In this document: in pieces, positions 34,640-45,374 of the stretch
Layout of the letters: every line of letters starts with the position of its first letter
Numbering within the stretch: position 1 is the first letter of the stretch
Origin: Epiperipatus broadwayi
Taxonomy: Eukaryota; Onychophora; Udeonychophora; Euonychophora; Peripatidae
NCBI GenBank assembly: GCA_028023455.1
Contig: JAQFVV010012420.1
Span: 5,535,770 to 5,599,769, forward strand
Direction: 5' to 3'
DNA length: 64,000 bases
Program-made: the position numbers and the translations under genes
Notes under the pieces: model-generated
Seen by the model: only the letters and a program-made list of their open reading frames with translations
Told to the model about the DNA's origin: nothing
Database searches by the model: none

Positions 34640-35620
34640 AACATCATCGTCATCATCATCAACCATTATCAATCCACTGCAAGATGAAGGTCTCTCCAAG
34701 TTCAATCCATCTCCGATCTTTAGCTTCTCTTCCCCACATCACCCCTGCACACTTTCTTATTTCATCCATCCATCTCACATGTGATCTCTTTCTGGGTCAG
34801 TTTAAGATTTCAGTTGTCCATCTATTATCATCTCTTCTAGCAATATGTCCAGCCCAACTCCACTTCAGTCTTTTAATTTTTTTAATGAGGTCAGTAACAC
34901 CTGTTTGTTCTCTTAGCCATATATTGCATTTTTGATCTCTTCTTGTTATTCCCAACATGCATCTCTCCATACTTTTTTGAGTGGTCTGAAGTCTCTGTAT
35001 TGCTCATCTATTAAGTGTTGAAGTCTCAGATCCATAAGTAAGAACTGGTAAAACACATTTATTAAAAACTTTTCTTTTCAAACACATAGTCATATTTCCT
35101 TTTAGTATCAAGTTATTTCTACCAAAAACACTCCAACTAAGTTTAATTCTATGATTAATTTCACCCATTATGTTTCCATCTATATTAATAATCTGACTGA
35201 GGTATTTGTAACTGTTAACTTCTAACTCATCATAATCAATCTTAATTTTCATACTTTGAGAAAATCCATTAAACATTACTTTAGTCTTTTTAACATTTAT
35301 CTTTAGTCCTACTTTTCTACTTTCATCTGATAACTCCTGCAACATTTCCTGCAGTTCTAAAGCATTATTTGCAAAAACAACTACATCATCTGAAAAATCT
35401 AAATGACTTAAATAATCTCCATTTACTTTCACTTCTTTAGCTTCCCATTTTAATCCACAAAATATTTCTTGTAGCACTGCTGTAAAATGTTTTGGAGATA
35501 TAGAGTCACCCTCTCTTACACCCTTCTCAATGTTGACTTTCCCAGTAGCATTATGTAATCTAATTGTTGCTGTTGTATTTTTATAAATATTCTTTAAAAT
35601 ATGACAATATCCTGGATCTA
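34640..35620 (-). mobile_element. 5'-truncated RTE-type LINE inserted in PLE copy A
   Basis: On minus the RT reads VNIEKGVREGDSISPKHF (near 35540), HLDFSDDVVVFANN (near 35410; catalytic FSDD for the usual FADD), then VGLKINVKKTKVMFNG and a CVLPVLTYGSET block. A tail near 34950-34660 with TTQKSMERCMLGITRRDQ and WSWAGHIARR follows. This is the arrangement of RTE elements found across insects and molluscs. The 3' end is a CATCATCGTCATCATCATCA microsatellite (plus strand, about 34643). PLE copy A resumes exactly on both sides, so the RTE arrived later. The 157-codon open frame at 35477-35004 is the longest surviving piece. Confidence 0.85.
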
Positions 35621-36022
35621 TATACCTTTATAAATCTTCCTTATAAAATTTACTTCATCATTTGAAATATATGGTATTGACATCCATAGTTTTTTGTTAG
35701 CAGGAAAATAAATATTATTAAAATTTTTATTCTTATATCTCAAATTCAAATCCCTAATAACATTATATATATGATTATAATTATAACCAACATTTAACAA
35801 TTTATTCATATATATTTTAATACTTTTGTCTTTATTTGATGAATATTTGCAAATACTGTAATTTCTAAATAAGAAAGACTTCAAACCTGCCTTTTTATGT
35901 GACATTGGCACTCTTGATTTATATGGAATATAACCACTTTTTACTATTGGTTTAATGGTCATACAGTAATCCCGCATACATTGATTTTTAGTTATTTTAA
36001 GATCAAGAAACTGAATGCACAT
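35618..36022 (-). pseudogene. PLE copy A: RT thumb/connector segment
   Basis: 134 codons with QFLDLKITKNQ, SGYIPYKSRVPMSHKKAGLK and LWMSIPYISNDEVNFIRK, collinear with residues of about 173-297 of the 442-codon PLE ORF at 60289-61617 (for example RGYIPYNSKVHMSHKLAGLK). It ends where the RTE begins. Confidence 0.8.
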
Positions 36023-36066
36023 TAAATTTTCATCTGTTTTGATCCATTTTAAGCCATTTAAATTAT

Positions 36067-36543
36067 TTAATTATTTGAACACTCTTTATTTGTATTTGGT
36101 CTGCCACATACAAAAACATCATCAATATATTGATAATATACAGAAATATTTTTTTCATAAAGTTCCTTTTTTAGAATATGTTCTACATATGTAGAAATTA
36201 CAAAATTACATATGTGAGCAATAGTAGATGAACCCATTGGACAGCCATTGTCCATTTTATAAAAGTCCTTCTTAAAAACTGCATAAATATTTTTGTTGAT
36301 AAAGCTTAATGTTTCAGTTATAAATTTTATTATTTTCATGTTAACATTTTTTAAACTTAATGCATTTGAAATAATTTCAATAGAGGCTATTTGATCAATT
36401 GATCCATACATTTTACTTATGTCAATAGTACATATTACATCATTAACATCAATCATAATATTACAGATTTTACTAACAAAATCAAATGATGAACATATTG
36501 TATATCTACCAAAACCAGGACATCCTCCCCCCAATGCAACCAT
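36067..36543 (-). pseudogene. PLE copy A: RT palm segment
   Basis: 158 codons. It contains the motif A region CTIDISKMYGSIDQI, motif B NGCPMGSSTIAHICN and motif C YYQYIDDVFVCGRPN, with both catalytic Asp residues of the YIDD box retained. It is matched by residues 33-150 of the 60289-61617 ORF. The following base run shifts frame into the 36022 segment. Confidence 0.85.
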
Positions 36544-37116
36544 TAAATGTAATGGTTCATTCTCTTTATGCAGTTTTATATTTGAAAAAATCTTGGGTCA
36601 TATTGCAACAGAAGGATAAATATTATAGTAAGTTCTATCATCAACTATATTATTTTTAGCTTTTTTTGAAATGTTATTAATAGATGGAATACATTAATTT
36701 GCTATATTTGCTTTATCAACTTTTATAAAGTTAAGATTATTTATGTGAGTAATAACTTTTTCTTTATAATCAGATTTTAGTAGTAAACACATTCTTAGTT
36801 CTGTATCTTTTTTATACAAACTAAATTATTATCAGATGTATTTTTTTTAAATTTAGATATTTGTACTTTCTCATAATTTATTTTATAATTAATTTTTTTT
36901 CCTTTACTCTTTTTACTAAATCTTTACAAACTTTTAATTCAATTTAATTATGCTTAAGGAATTTTCCACCGAAGATTTTAATTCTAGATTACTGTCTTCC
37001 CATTGACTAGCAACATATTTTGCACCAAGATTTATTTAGTATATGTTTTTGTTAAAAATCGAGATCCACATTTAGCAAATTAATGTAATTATTATCTTGA
37101 AACTGACTTTTTTTAT

Positions 37117-38966
37117 TGAGAATTTCTTAAGCATAATTAAATGTTATTGAAAAGTTTGTAGAGATTTAATAAAAAGGGTAAAGGAAAAAAAATTAATTAT
37201 AAAACAAATTATGATGGGAACATACAAATATCTAAATTTTAAAAAAAATATATCTGATAATGATTTAGTTTGTATAAAAGAAGATAAAGGACTAAGAATA
37301 TATTTATTAGTAAAATCTGATTATGAAGACAAAGTTATTATTCAAATGAATAATCTTAATTTTGTGAAAGTTGATAAAGTAAATATAGAAAATTTATGTA
37401 TTCAATTTATTAATAATATTTTAAAAAAAGCTAAAAATAATGTGTTTGATAATAGTACTTATAAGATTTATCCTTCTGCTGCAATATGTTCGAAGATTTT
37501 TTTCAAATATAAAATTGCATAAAGAGAATGAACCATTATGTTTAATGGTTGATTGGGGGGGGGGCATTTTATTATAAAACATGTCATTTAATTGAGAAAA
37601 TGCTACAAGAAATTCTTGGTTTTGGTAAATGTACAATATATACATTATTTGATTTTGTTAGTAACATCTGTAATATTGTGATTGATGTTAATGACATAAT
37701 ATGTTCTCTCGATATTAAGTGAAATATATGGATCAATTGATTGAATAGCATCTACTGAAATTATTTCAAATGCATTAAGTTTAAAAAATGTTAACATGAA
37801 AATAGTAAAATTTATAATTGAAACTTTAGGCTTTATTGACAAAAATATTTATTCTTTTTTTGTAAGAAGGATTTTTATAAAATGGGCAATGGCTGGCCAA
37901 TGGGGGTTTACCTACTATTGCTCACATATGTAATTTTGTAATTTCTACATATGTAGAACATATTCTAAAAAAGGAACTTTATCAAAAAATATTACTGTAT
38001 ATTATTGATATATTGATGATGTTTTTGTATGTGGCAATCCAAATACAATTAAAGAGTTGTTCAAAAAATTAAATAATTTAAATGGCTTAAAATGGATGAA
38101 AACAGATGAAAATTTAATGTGTGGTCAGTTTCTTGATCTTAAAATAACTAAAAATCAATGTTTTCTGGATTACTGTATGACCATTAAACCAATAGTAAAA
38201 GAGGTTATAGTCCATATAAATCAAGAGTACCAATGTTACATAAAATGGCAAGTTTGAAATCTTTTTTTATTTAGAAATAACAGTCTTTGCAAATATTCAT
38301 TGGAGAAAGGCAAAAATATTGAAATATATTCAAATGAATTGTTAAATGTAGGTTACAATTATAATCATATATATATAATGTTATTAGGGATTTTAATATG
38401 AGATATAAGAATAAAAAATTTTGTAATAATATTGATTTTCCTGCTAACAAAAAACTATGGATATCAATACCATATATTTTGAATGATCAAGTAAATTTTA
38501 TAAGGAAGATTTATAAAGGTATATGTAATATTTCATTTTACATATCTATATTAAAAAAATTAATAAATAATTCTAAAGATAAAACCTCATTTATAAATAA
38601 AAATTGTATCTTCTATAAATGGTTATGTAGGTATGGCAGTGGATATATAGGTGAATTGAGATGTTCATTGGAAAAAAGAACTAAAGAGCACTTGCTGTTG
38701 TTAAAAAGAATTCAGAAATCAAATCAAAATTACAAAGGAGATAAGAATATTTCAGCAACCATTTTTCACCCCCATAATAATTCATGTATTTATGGGTTTA
38801 ACTTCAAATTACAATAATGTTAAGATCACAGAATTGTTGGAAGGTTAGCTTTTCAAAATTTTAGTTGACAAAGACTATGAGGATAGTTGAAAGCACTCCT
38901 AAGTGAATAACATTTTAAAAATATATCTGATTACTGTATTTATAAATATTCAATTATATAATTACA
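37117..38966 (+). mobile_element. Penelope-like element copy B, plus strand, decayed
   Basis: Starts about five bases from the 5' end of copy A and runs the opposite way. Coding pieces: 37211-37522 (LVCIKEDKGLRIYLLVKSDY), RT palm traces near 37560-38060 (a YIDDVFVCG-like box near 38005-38035, frameshifted), 38057-38257 and 38398-38817. The last piece ends in a GIY-YIG-like region with GSGYIGELRCSLEKRTKEHL. Frameshifts and stops are numerous. The 3' UTR has CTATGAGGATAGTTGAAAGC near 38876. It stops near a (TA)n at 38970-38981. It is 5'-truncated slightly more than copy A. Confidence 0.85.
38398..38817 (+). pseudogene. PLE copy B: thumb plus GIY-YIG endonuclease remnant
   Basis: 139 codons. 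NKKLWISIPYILNDQVNFIR corresponds to the thumb end. WLCRYGSGYIGELRCSLEKR corresponds to MLECGCGIKYIGESKCTLQKR in the intact copy, so the first Cys is kept (C for MLEC) while the CGCG pair is partly lost. The frame ends before the catalytic Glu block. Confidence 0.75.
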
Positions 38967-38989
38967 CCCATATATATATAAAGAGAGCT

Positions 38990-39310
<321 letters not shown>

Positions 39311-39849
39311 ATTGCAGACTTTTTTAAAACTTAGATATCTATGAAATTTTCTACTTAATCATAGCAATTTCTTATAGGATTAAGAACATTTTCAATCTTT
39401 TGATTAGATGGAAATATGACATTTTATACCATATAAAATTATCCTGCTTTTCATTATTATTTATATTTTTTTATAATTGGTATTTTCATTTTATATTTGC
39501 AACTATATTTATACCAAAGGTTAATAATTTTTAAAATATCAAATTAATATACACTTTTCTGTAGTGTGACCTATTTTGTAAATTATATATATATATATCT
39601 GAAATTAACATTATTATCTTTATCATTACTACTGTTACAAAGTGATGTATTACACTCTTTTATTACATGTTAATTTATTTTTTATTATCTTCCATCTATT
39701 ATTTTTTCTATTCCAATAGACTATCTCATCATTGATAACTTTGTGATACTTTAAAATATTTTAATTAAGTTATACAGATTGACTTCATCAAAGTTTGTTT
39801 TATCTTTGTTAAAACCATAATATGTTTCTTCTGTGGGATAAATATTATA

Positions 39850-40356
39850 TGGAAATAATCACTTCCTGCAATTGTCGTCTGTTTGTTAATATGTATATTT
39901 ATTAAACATTTGAAATTTATTCTTAATACATATATCACTACATTGATGAATTCCTAGAAAGTTTTGAAATTCAACTGTCATTTCTATTATTTTATCATTT
40001 ATAGTAATACATTTAGTATCTGACCCTACTTTAGTTTTCACAAATTCATCTTCCACGTTTTTAATTTGAGATTATTTAGCTTTAATTTGTTAATCACTAA
40101 AATTAGTTTTAGACCCTTTAAATTTAGCCTTACGCATATCTTCATCATCAGCCTTTGATTTAGCTCCCCATTTTTTCAATTTATTATTTAATTGATCCAA
40201 TTTATTAATCAAATCTCTTATATTTGCTTTTTGTTTTTCAAATTTTTTATCAATATGTTTGAAAAATTTTCTCAACCTTGCTGACACACTTATCACAGAC
40301 CCTAATTCTAGATTAGTGACCTCCATAGTTACATGAAATAATATATATATACTCAC
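39850..40356 (-). pseudogene. Coiled-coil ORF of unknown origin, possibly a retroelement gag/ORF1
   Basis: The open frame ends at 40090; the natural start is ATG at 40326 (MEVTNLELGSVISVSARLRK). A Lys/Glu/Asn-rich helix follows (KFEKQKANIRDLINKLDQLN) to a stop at 40090. Beyond two stops, protein-like sequence continues to about 39850 (IKNVEDEFVKTKVGSD, KIIEMTVEFQNFLGIHQ). I do not recognise the family. Its size and coiled coil resemble the gag-like ORFs elsewhere in the window. Base composition is clearly richer in G+C than the flanks. Confidence 0.4.
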
Positions 40357-40770
40357 ATTATTATTAACAATATCTATTACTTACTTGATGAAATAATATT
40401 TTATTGATGTTTACTCCCTAGCCAAACTTCATCAATTGAGGATCTATGAGGTAAACATTATTCTTATGAATTCTAGAAATATACATATACAACTACATTT
40501 ATGGTCTTATCAAATGTCAAAAATTCATATTCTGTTTATAGTAAATTATAACTTTACCAAAGACTATGTATATATATATAAACATTATCAAAATATTTAG
40601 CTTATTCTTATTCAAAAAAATTATTGATTATATATACTGTTTAAAATAATCAAGAATTTATTTATGTTAATTAATAGTTTATTTTCTTTTATATCAAAGA
40701 TATATACATAATATTATTAACAATAATAATCTCAGATAATTAGTATATAAAATACTGCATTGGCTGTACC

Positions 40771-41290
40771 AAATCTATAATGGTAGAAAAATGGGAGCAA
40801 TAAGAGAGGCTTTGTTATATGCCCAAACTTTAGATGGCAAATCTATAATAGAAGAAAATTAACAAGAGAAAGGAATGAACCATTAATATGCCCTACCTCT
40901 GAATGCCATATCTGTATAAGTATAAAAATGGAAACATGAAATTTCCCTTTTAATGCCCTAAGTGTTTGAGCAAACTAAATCCATAATAGTACAAAAGAAC
41001 AAAAATTTAATTAATCATTTATTCTAATAAAACATTAACATGATGAATACTAAAATCTTTAATGGAATAAAATGGTTATATGGATAGTTTATTTTTATAT
41101 GCCCTATGAATTGTATATAATTAAAATCTATAATAGTATTAATTGTACAATACCAAATCTTTATTAATGTAAATAGGCTAACTAAAATTAATAGTGCTGT
41201 ATAAATTAAGTAAACCAAATCTGTAATAGAATAAAATGAGTAAAAGTTATGCAAGCTTTTTTAATGAAGTAATCCAAAATCTATACTGAA
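40771..41290. repeat. Degenerate tandem array, ~60-76-bp period
   Basis: AAATCTATAATRG-like blocks start at 40771, 40839, 40908, 40977, 41053, 41124, 41155, 41217 and 41277, several preceded by ATATGCCCT. Spacing is mostly 68-76 bp. The open frame at 41024-41254 on minus is a by-product. Confidence 0.65.
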
Positions 41291-42486
41291 TGAAATCAAA
41301 ATTAATGAATAATATTTAAGTACTAGGTAAATATCAACCTGAAAATTATGACAGATATATACATTAATTGTTGATATTAGTATTCATTCATAAATTGCTC
41401 CGTTATTAAACTTAATGATTATATAAAATTTTATTATAAGAGTTCATTGATTAGCTGTTATACTAATGAATATTCATACATTAGATTCACTTTTAATCAC
41501 TATTGAACTTTGGTACAAAAATAAAACTTATATTATGTGCTAATTAGATTTTATGTTTATGTTTGATTCCAAATCATGATTACTATATTATATATGTATT
41601 AATTTGAATAAGATTTTTAACTTGAATTTGATAAATAATAATAATTTTATTTACAAAAATTAATAATAAGACAATTAAGAAATATGTTGTAATAATTTAC
41701 TGCAAAATTGTGCAAGACATTAAACATTTTTTCTCAAACCACAAGAAAATATTTATTTATCTATTGTCTCCAATTGACAATATGTATATATAAATCATAC
41801 AAAAGAAAATATTAATTTACTGCACTTTTTCTATTAAGCATTCATCAGCAAACAAAACATATTAGTAAATAAAATATATTATCATAATTGATATGTAAAG
41901 CTAAAAATTTTTATTAAAAGTTTTTTTGGTTAATTTATATATTTATATGTTCACTCTCACACTTATATAATATAAAGAACTTTATAAAACAACTACAATA
42001 ATAGTACAAATAATAATTATAAATAAATCGTGCAACCTGTTTTATCAAATGATAAAAAACTGATCAATGTCTATACACAGAAGTTCTACTGTCTTAATTA
42101 TTTCCCATGGAGAAAAGTCACGGAGAATCAATGAAATAATTATGTTTTTACAACACAGCAATTCCCAAAAAAGAGGCTTTTTTCAAAAGTATCTGTGGTT
42201 TATTTAGCAAAATCATTCTTAATAAATTATTGCAAGATTTGACACTGCAGTTAACATTAAAGAACAATTTGTTTATTCTTTTAAAAATGATTAAGTGGTT
42301 ATTTAGATTACTGATCCTAAACAATATCATTTATTTTTTTGATTAGCCGCAAATATATAAACACATAATATATCTGTATTTTTATATTAGACTATTTCCA
42401 TCATCTAATATGTTTGTTGAATGTCTTTAGAAAAGTTTAATTTTATTTAAATATTCGAAATACATTCAACTGTTTGTTATATCTCA

Positions 42487-42636
42487 GCAAACAGGTTAGT
42501 ATATGCACCAACTGTTAGTAATATCACAGCAAACAGGTGAGTATATGCACCAACTGTTAGTAATATCACAGAAAACAGGTTAGTATATGCACCACCTGTT
42601 AGTAATATCACAGCAAACAGGTTAGTATATGCACAA
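42487..42636. repeat. 42-bp tandem repeat, ~3.6 copies
   Basis: Monomers start at 42487, 42529, 42571 and 42613, each GCAAACAGGTTAGTATATGC followed by ACCAACTGTTAGTAATATCA and CA. About two inverted copies lie in the opposite arm (43465-43560). Confidence 0.9.
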
Positions 42637-42639
42637 CAT

Positions 42640-42785
42640 TTTGAGAGGTATTTTTCTTCCCTCTTCTTTAGGTGTTGCTGGCCTGACTAGTGACAGTACT
42701 ACCATGGGATTCGAATCTGTATCCTTAGATTCTTGATCATTGAATTTTAAGGTAACACTAACCAACTGAGCTATCCTGCCAAAGG
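42640..42785 (-). mobile_element. tRNA-derived SINE
   Basis: On minus: GGCAGGATAGCTCAGTTGGT with A box TAGCTCAGTTGG (42773-42762) and B box ATTCGAATCCC (42716-42706), the spacing expected for a pol III promoter. A non-tRNA tail with ACTGTCACTAGTCAGGCCAG follows. Anticodon-loop structure has decayed, so this is not a functional tRNA gene. It lies next to the left arm of the PLE and shares the CTCTCAAAATG edge with it. Confidence 0.7.
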
Positions 42786-42904
42786 TAACAATATTTAGTA
42801 ATTTCATATACTTATCTATGAGATTCCTCATGATTTCTTCACTTTTTCCTGAGAGCAAAGTTAATTAGTGGTTTCCATACATTATGTCTAGTCACACTAG
42901 GTTT

Positions 42905-43450
42905 GGCTTATGGGATTTTTGCCATTGTCATGTGAGCAGCTTCTTTAAATTTTCTTCTTTGTACTTTTTCTTCTCTATCCAATATTTTTGTATTTTCCCA
43001 ATTGAATGTATGTTTATTGGTACATACATGGTCTACTACCTTAGACACATCTGTTTTTTCTCTTCTAATCATCAGTTTATGTTTGTACAAGTGCTTTTCA
43101 ATTGATTATTGGTCTCACCAATGTATGTTCTTCCACATTCACATGGTATTTCATAGATGCAGTTTTGTTTTCAGCATTTCAAGTTTAGACTTTGTAGATG
43201 TTAGAATTCCTCATAGTGTGCTATGGCTATGGAAAGCTGTTTTGATGTTATACTGATTGCAGATTTTTCTTAATTTGTCTGCTATTTTTGGAATGTATAG
43301 GTACACTAAAGTACCAGTAATGGCTTTTTTCTCTTGATGGTTCTTTTTGTTGTCTATTTAATGTTTTCTTAATAACAGCTGGTAGATAACTATTTTTCAT
43401 AAGAGTTTGTTCTATATTGATCTTTTTTTATTCCAAATTGCCGGTTTCGG
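42905..43450 (-). pseudogene. PLE GIY-YIG endonuclease domain remnant
   Basis: On minus: a thumb segment ending PKIADKLRKICNQYNIKTAF (near 43300-43240), then YEIPCECGRTYIGETNNQLK (43148-43089), the canonical CxCG..YIGET signature of PLE endonucleases. After a frameshift comes HTFNWENTKILDREEKVQRR plus KFKEAAHM (43010-42930), with the catalytic Glu context. It is from a different PLE lineage than the 34-39 and 58-62 kb copies, which read ECGCGIKYIGES. Stops and at least one frameshift make it dead. Confidence 0.8.
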
Positions 43451-43693
43451 AACAAACCTCTCAAAACATTTTGCATATACTAACATGTTTGCTGTGATAT
43501 TGCTATCAGTTGGTGCATATACTCACCTATTTGGTGTGATATTACTAACAGTTGAATGTATTTGGAATATCTAAATAAAATTAAACTTTTCTAAAGACAT
43601 TCAACACACATATTAGATGATGGAAATAGTCCAATATAAAAATACAGCTAGAACACCATCATCATAAACCTTCAGGAAAACACATAATATATC

Positions 43694-45374
43694 AAGTAAC
43701 ATAGCAAGTTAAACTCCTCTGGCATTCTTTTTTTAAAACATTTATAATTATTTTATTTGGTGAATTTATTATTATATTTTATCTTTGGCAAATTATTAAT
43801 TTGCTGGCATATACTCATATTATACATATATATGTTTTAAGTCAGATGTTTTAAATAAACATTTTAACAAAAGTTTCTTCCAGAATGCTAAAAAAAAAAT
43901 CCTCTTTTAGTTGCAAAGACTATGTTATCTTTGAAGGAAACATAAATTTTCTTGTCTAGGTTTTCATTATATTATAGTTCAGATAAGATATTAATACATA
44001 TATCACTTTTTTGAAAAAATTACTGCACAAAGCAGTGTTAACTGAAGTGATTGATATGCATAACATATATAGAAACAATCAAGTTAGAATAATAATGTCA
44101 ATGTTAGAATACAGGCAAATTTGTAACATTTGTTTTCTGGTGTAATTTTTGAGATAATTATTTACATACTGTTGTCATTGATACACTTAAAATGCACCCC
44201 TTTTACTTAAAAGATAAATATTATGCTTTAATTAGAGTTCATTTGAATAAACAACATCCTAAACAATATGTCTTTTTTACATTTTAAAACAAAGTGATGA
44301 CAATGATTTTTTTTATTTTTTTAAGAATAAAAATAAAATATATTTTAATGTTTTAAAAATAATTATTATAAAAATATATTTTTAATACAAATGTTATCTT
44401 TAAAATATTTGCAATTTAAAATTTATATAATAATTTCGTATTTACACAAAAATCATATGTACATGTTCATATATGTACACACACATGTGAAAATGTAATT
44501 TATTTACATAACACTATTATTTTTCAAATTTGCAGATAGATAAAACACTAATGTAACTTTTATTAAAATATATATGTCTTTAAAATTATAAATAGTTTTA
44601 TAAAAAAATTTAACTTTATGCTTATTACTTTTAAAACAAAATAATAAAAACAAGTCATAAATTACTTTTAAAAATATAAAAATAAAAAGTAATCACCAAT
44701 TGATAGTTCATATTTGGGTATGTCTATAATGATTCCAAAATTTAAAATAAAACACTGCTTGATAATTTCAAACATCCACTATCATGTAAAATCATGACTA
44801 AATTTTATATGATAATGCCCATTTAAATTTATTTCAGGATGGTACAATATCTAATAAGTTCAATATTTCTGCAAAGAAGAATTTAATATTAAATGAATGT
44901 AGACTATTTGATTCCTCTTTTATGCCTTAAAAGAATCAAATAAGGTAAAGTACTAATACCCATTGTATAGTTTGTTATTATAACTGTTATTACCATATGA
45001 TTATTCATGGAGTAAAGACCCATTAATAGCTTTGTGTTATTGGGTTTTAACCTCTGAGTTTAAGATTTTTTCTGTTAGCTGATAGTCCCTAACTGAAATA
45101 TTAATTGAATTTTATTGAAGGTAAGAATAATGTGTCTGAATGATGAACCTTCTTTTTGTTAAGAAATATGTACAATCATCATAGATAAAACAAAATTATA
45201 TTTATTTTTATGAAGCTATAAAGCTTCTAATTGCAGATTCATGTTGTCATTTGATAATGACATTTTATTTACAAACCTATAACTGCAAAATACTTTCCAG
45301 TAAAGAAAAATTGCTTTAATTGAAAGGAGAATTATATAATATTAAATGATGCATTGCTGAATTTCTGAAGTAAG
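43694..45374. other. AT-rich intergenic; no gene seen
   Basis: No repeats with recognised partners and no coding signal. Confidence 0.5.

Larger units (their letters stand above)
34060..37112 (-). mobile_element. Penelope-like element copy A, minus strand, split by an RTE insertion
   Basis: Protein pieces in element order on minus: an N-terminal RT region with LDFNQKHILNLGAKYVA (near 37080-37000), the RT core at 36543-36067, the thumb region at 36022-35618 and, beyond the RTE insertion, the GIY-YIG remnant and 3' UTR at 34640-34060. Two frameshifts and several stops are present. The 3' UTR keeps the hairpin plus GAAAGCACTT motif at about 34175-34195. The copy ends in (TA)n at 34041-34057. 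It is head to head with copy B, the junction lying at about 37113. Similarity to copy B is high, at roughly nine residues in ten over the shared thumb segment. Confidence 0.85.
42375..43677 (-). mobile_element. Foldback Penelope-like element with perfect 16-bp target duplication
   Basis: Flanked by AAACACATAATATATC at 42359-42374 and again at 43678-43693. The arms 42375-42640 and about 43465-43650 are inverted repeats (TGTATTTTTATATTAGACTA outward). The right arm has about 27 extra bases with CCTGAAGGTTTATGATGATG. Between the arms, on minus, lie a PLE thumb/GIY-YIG remnant and a tRNA-derived SINE. The arms hold 42-bp tandem repeats. Inverted ends, internal tandem repeats and variable-length target duplications are known for PLEs. 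The element is 5'-truncated, having no RT palm. Confidence 0.75.

Noticed and set aside
34684-34935. 83-codon plus-strand frame
   Set aside because: Antisense of the RTE C-terminal region, which carries the recognisable protein on minus.
42884-43256. Plus-strand frames of 73 and 84 codons
   Set aside because: Antisense of the GIY-YIG remnant read on minus.
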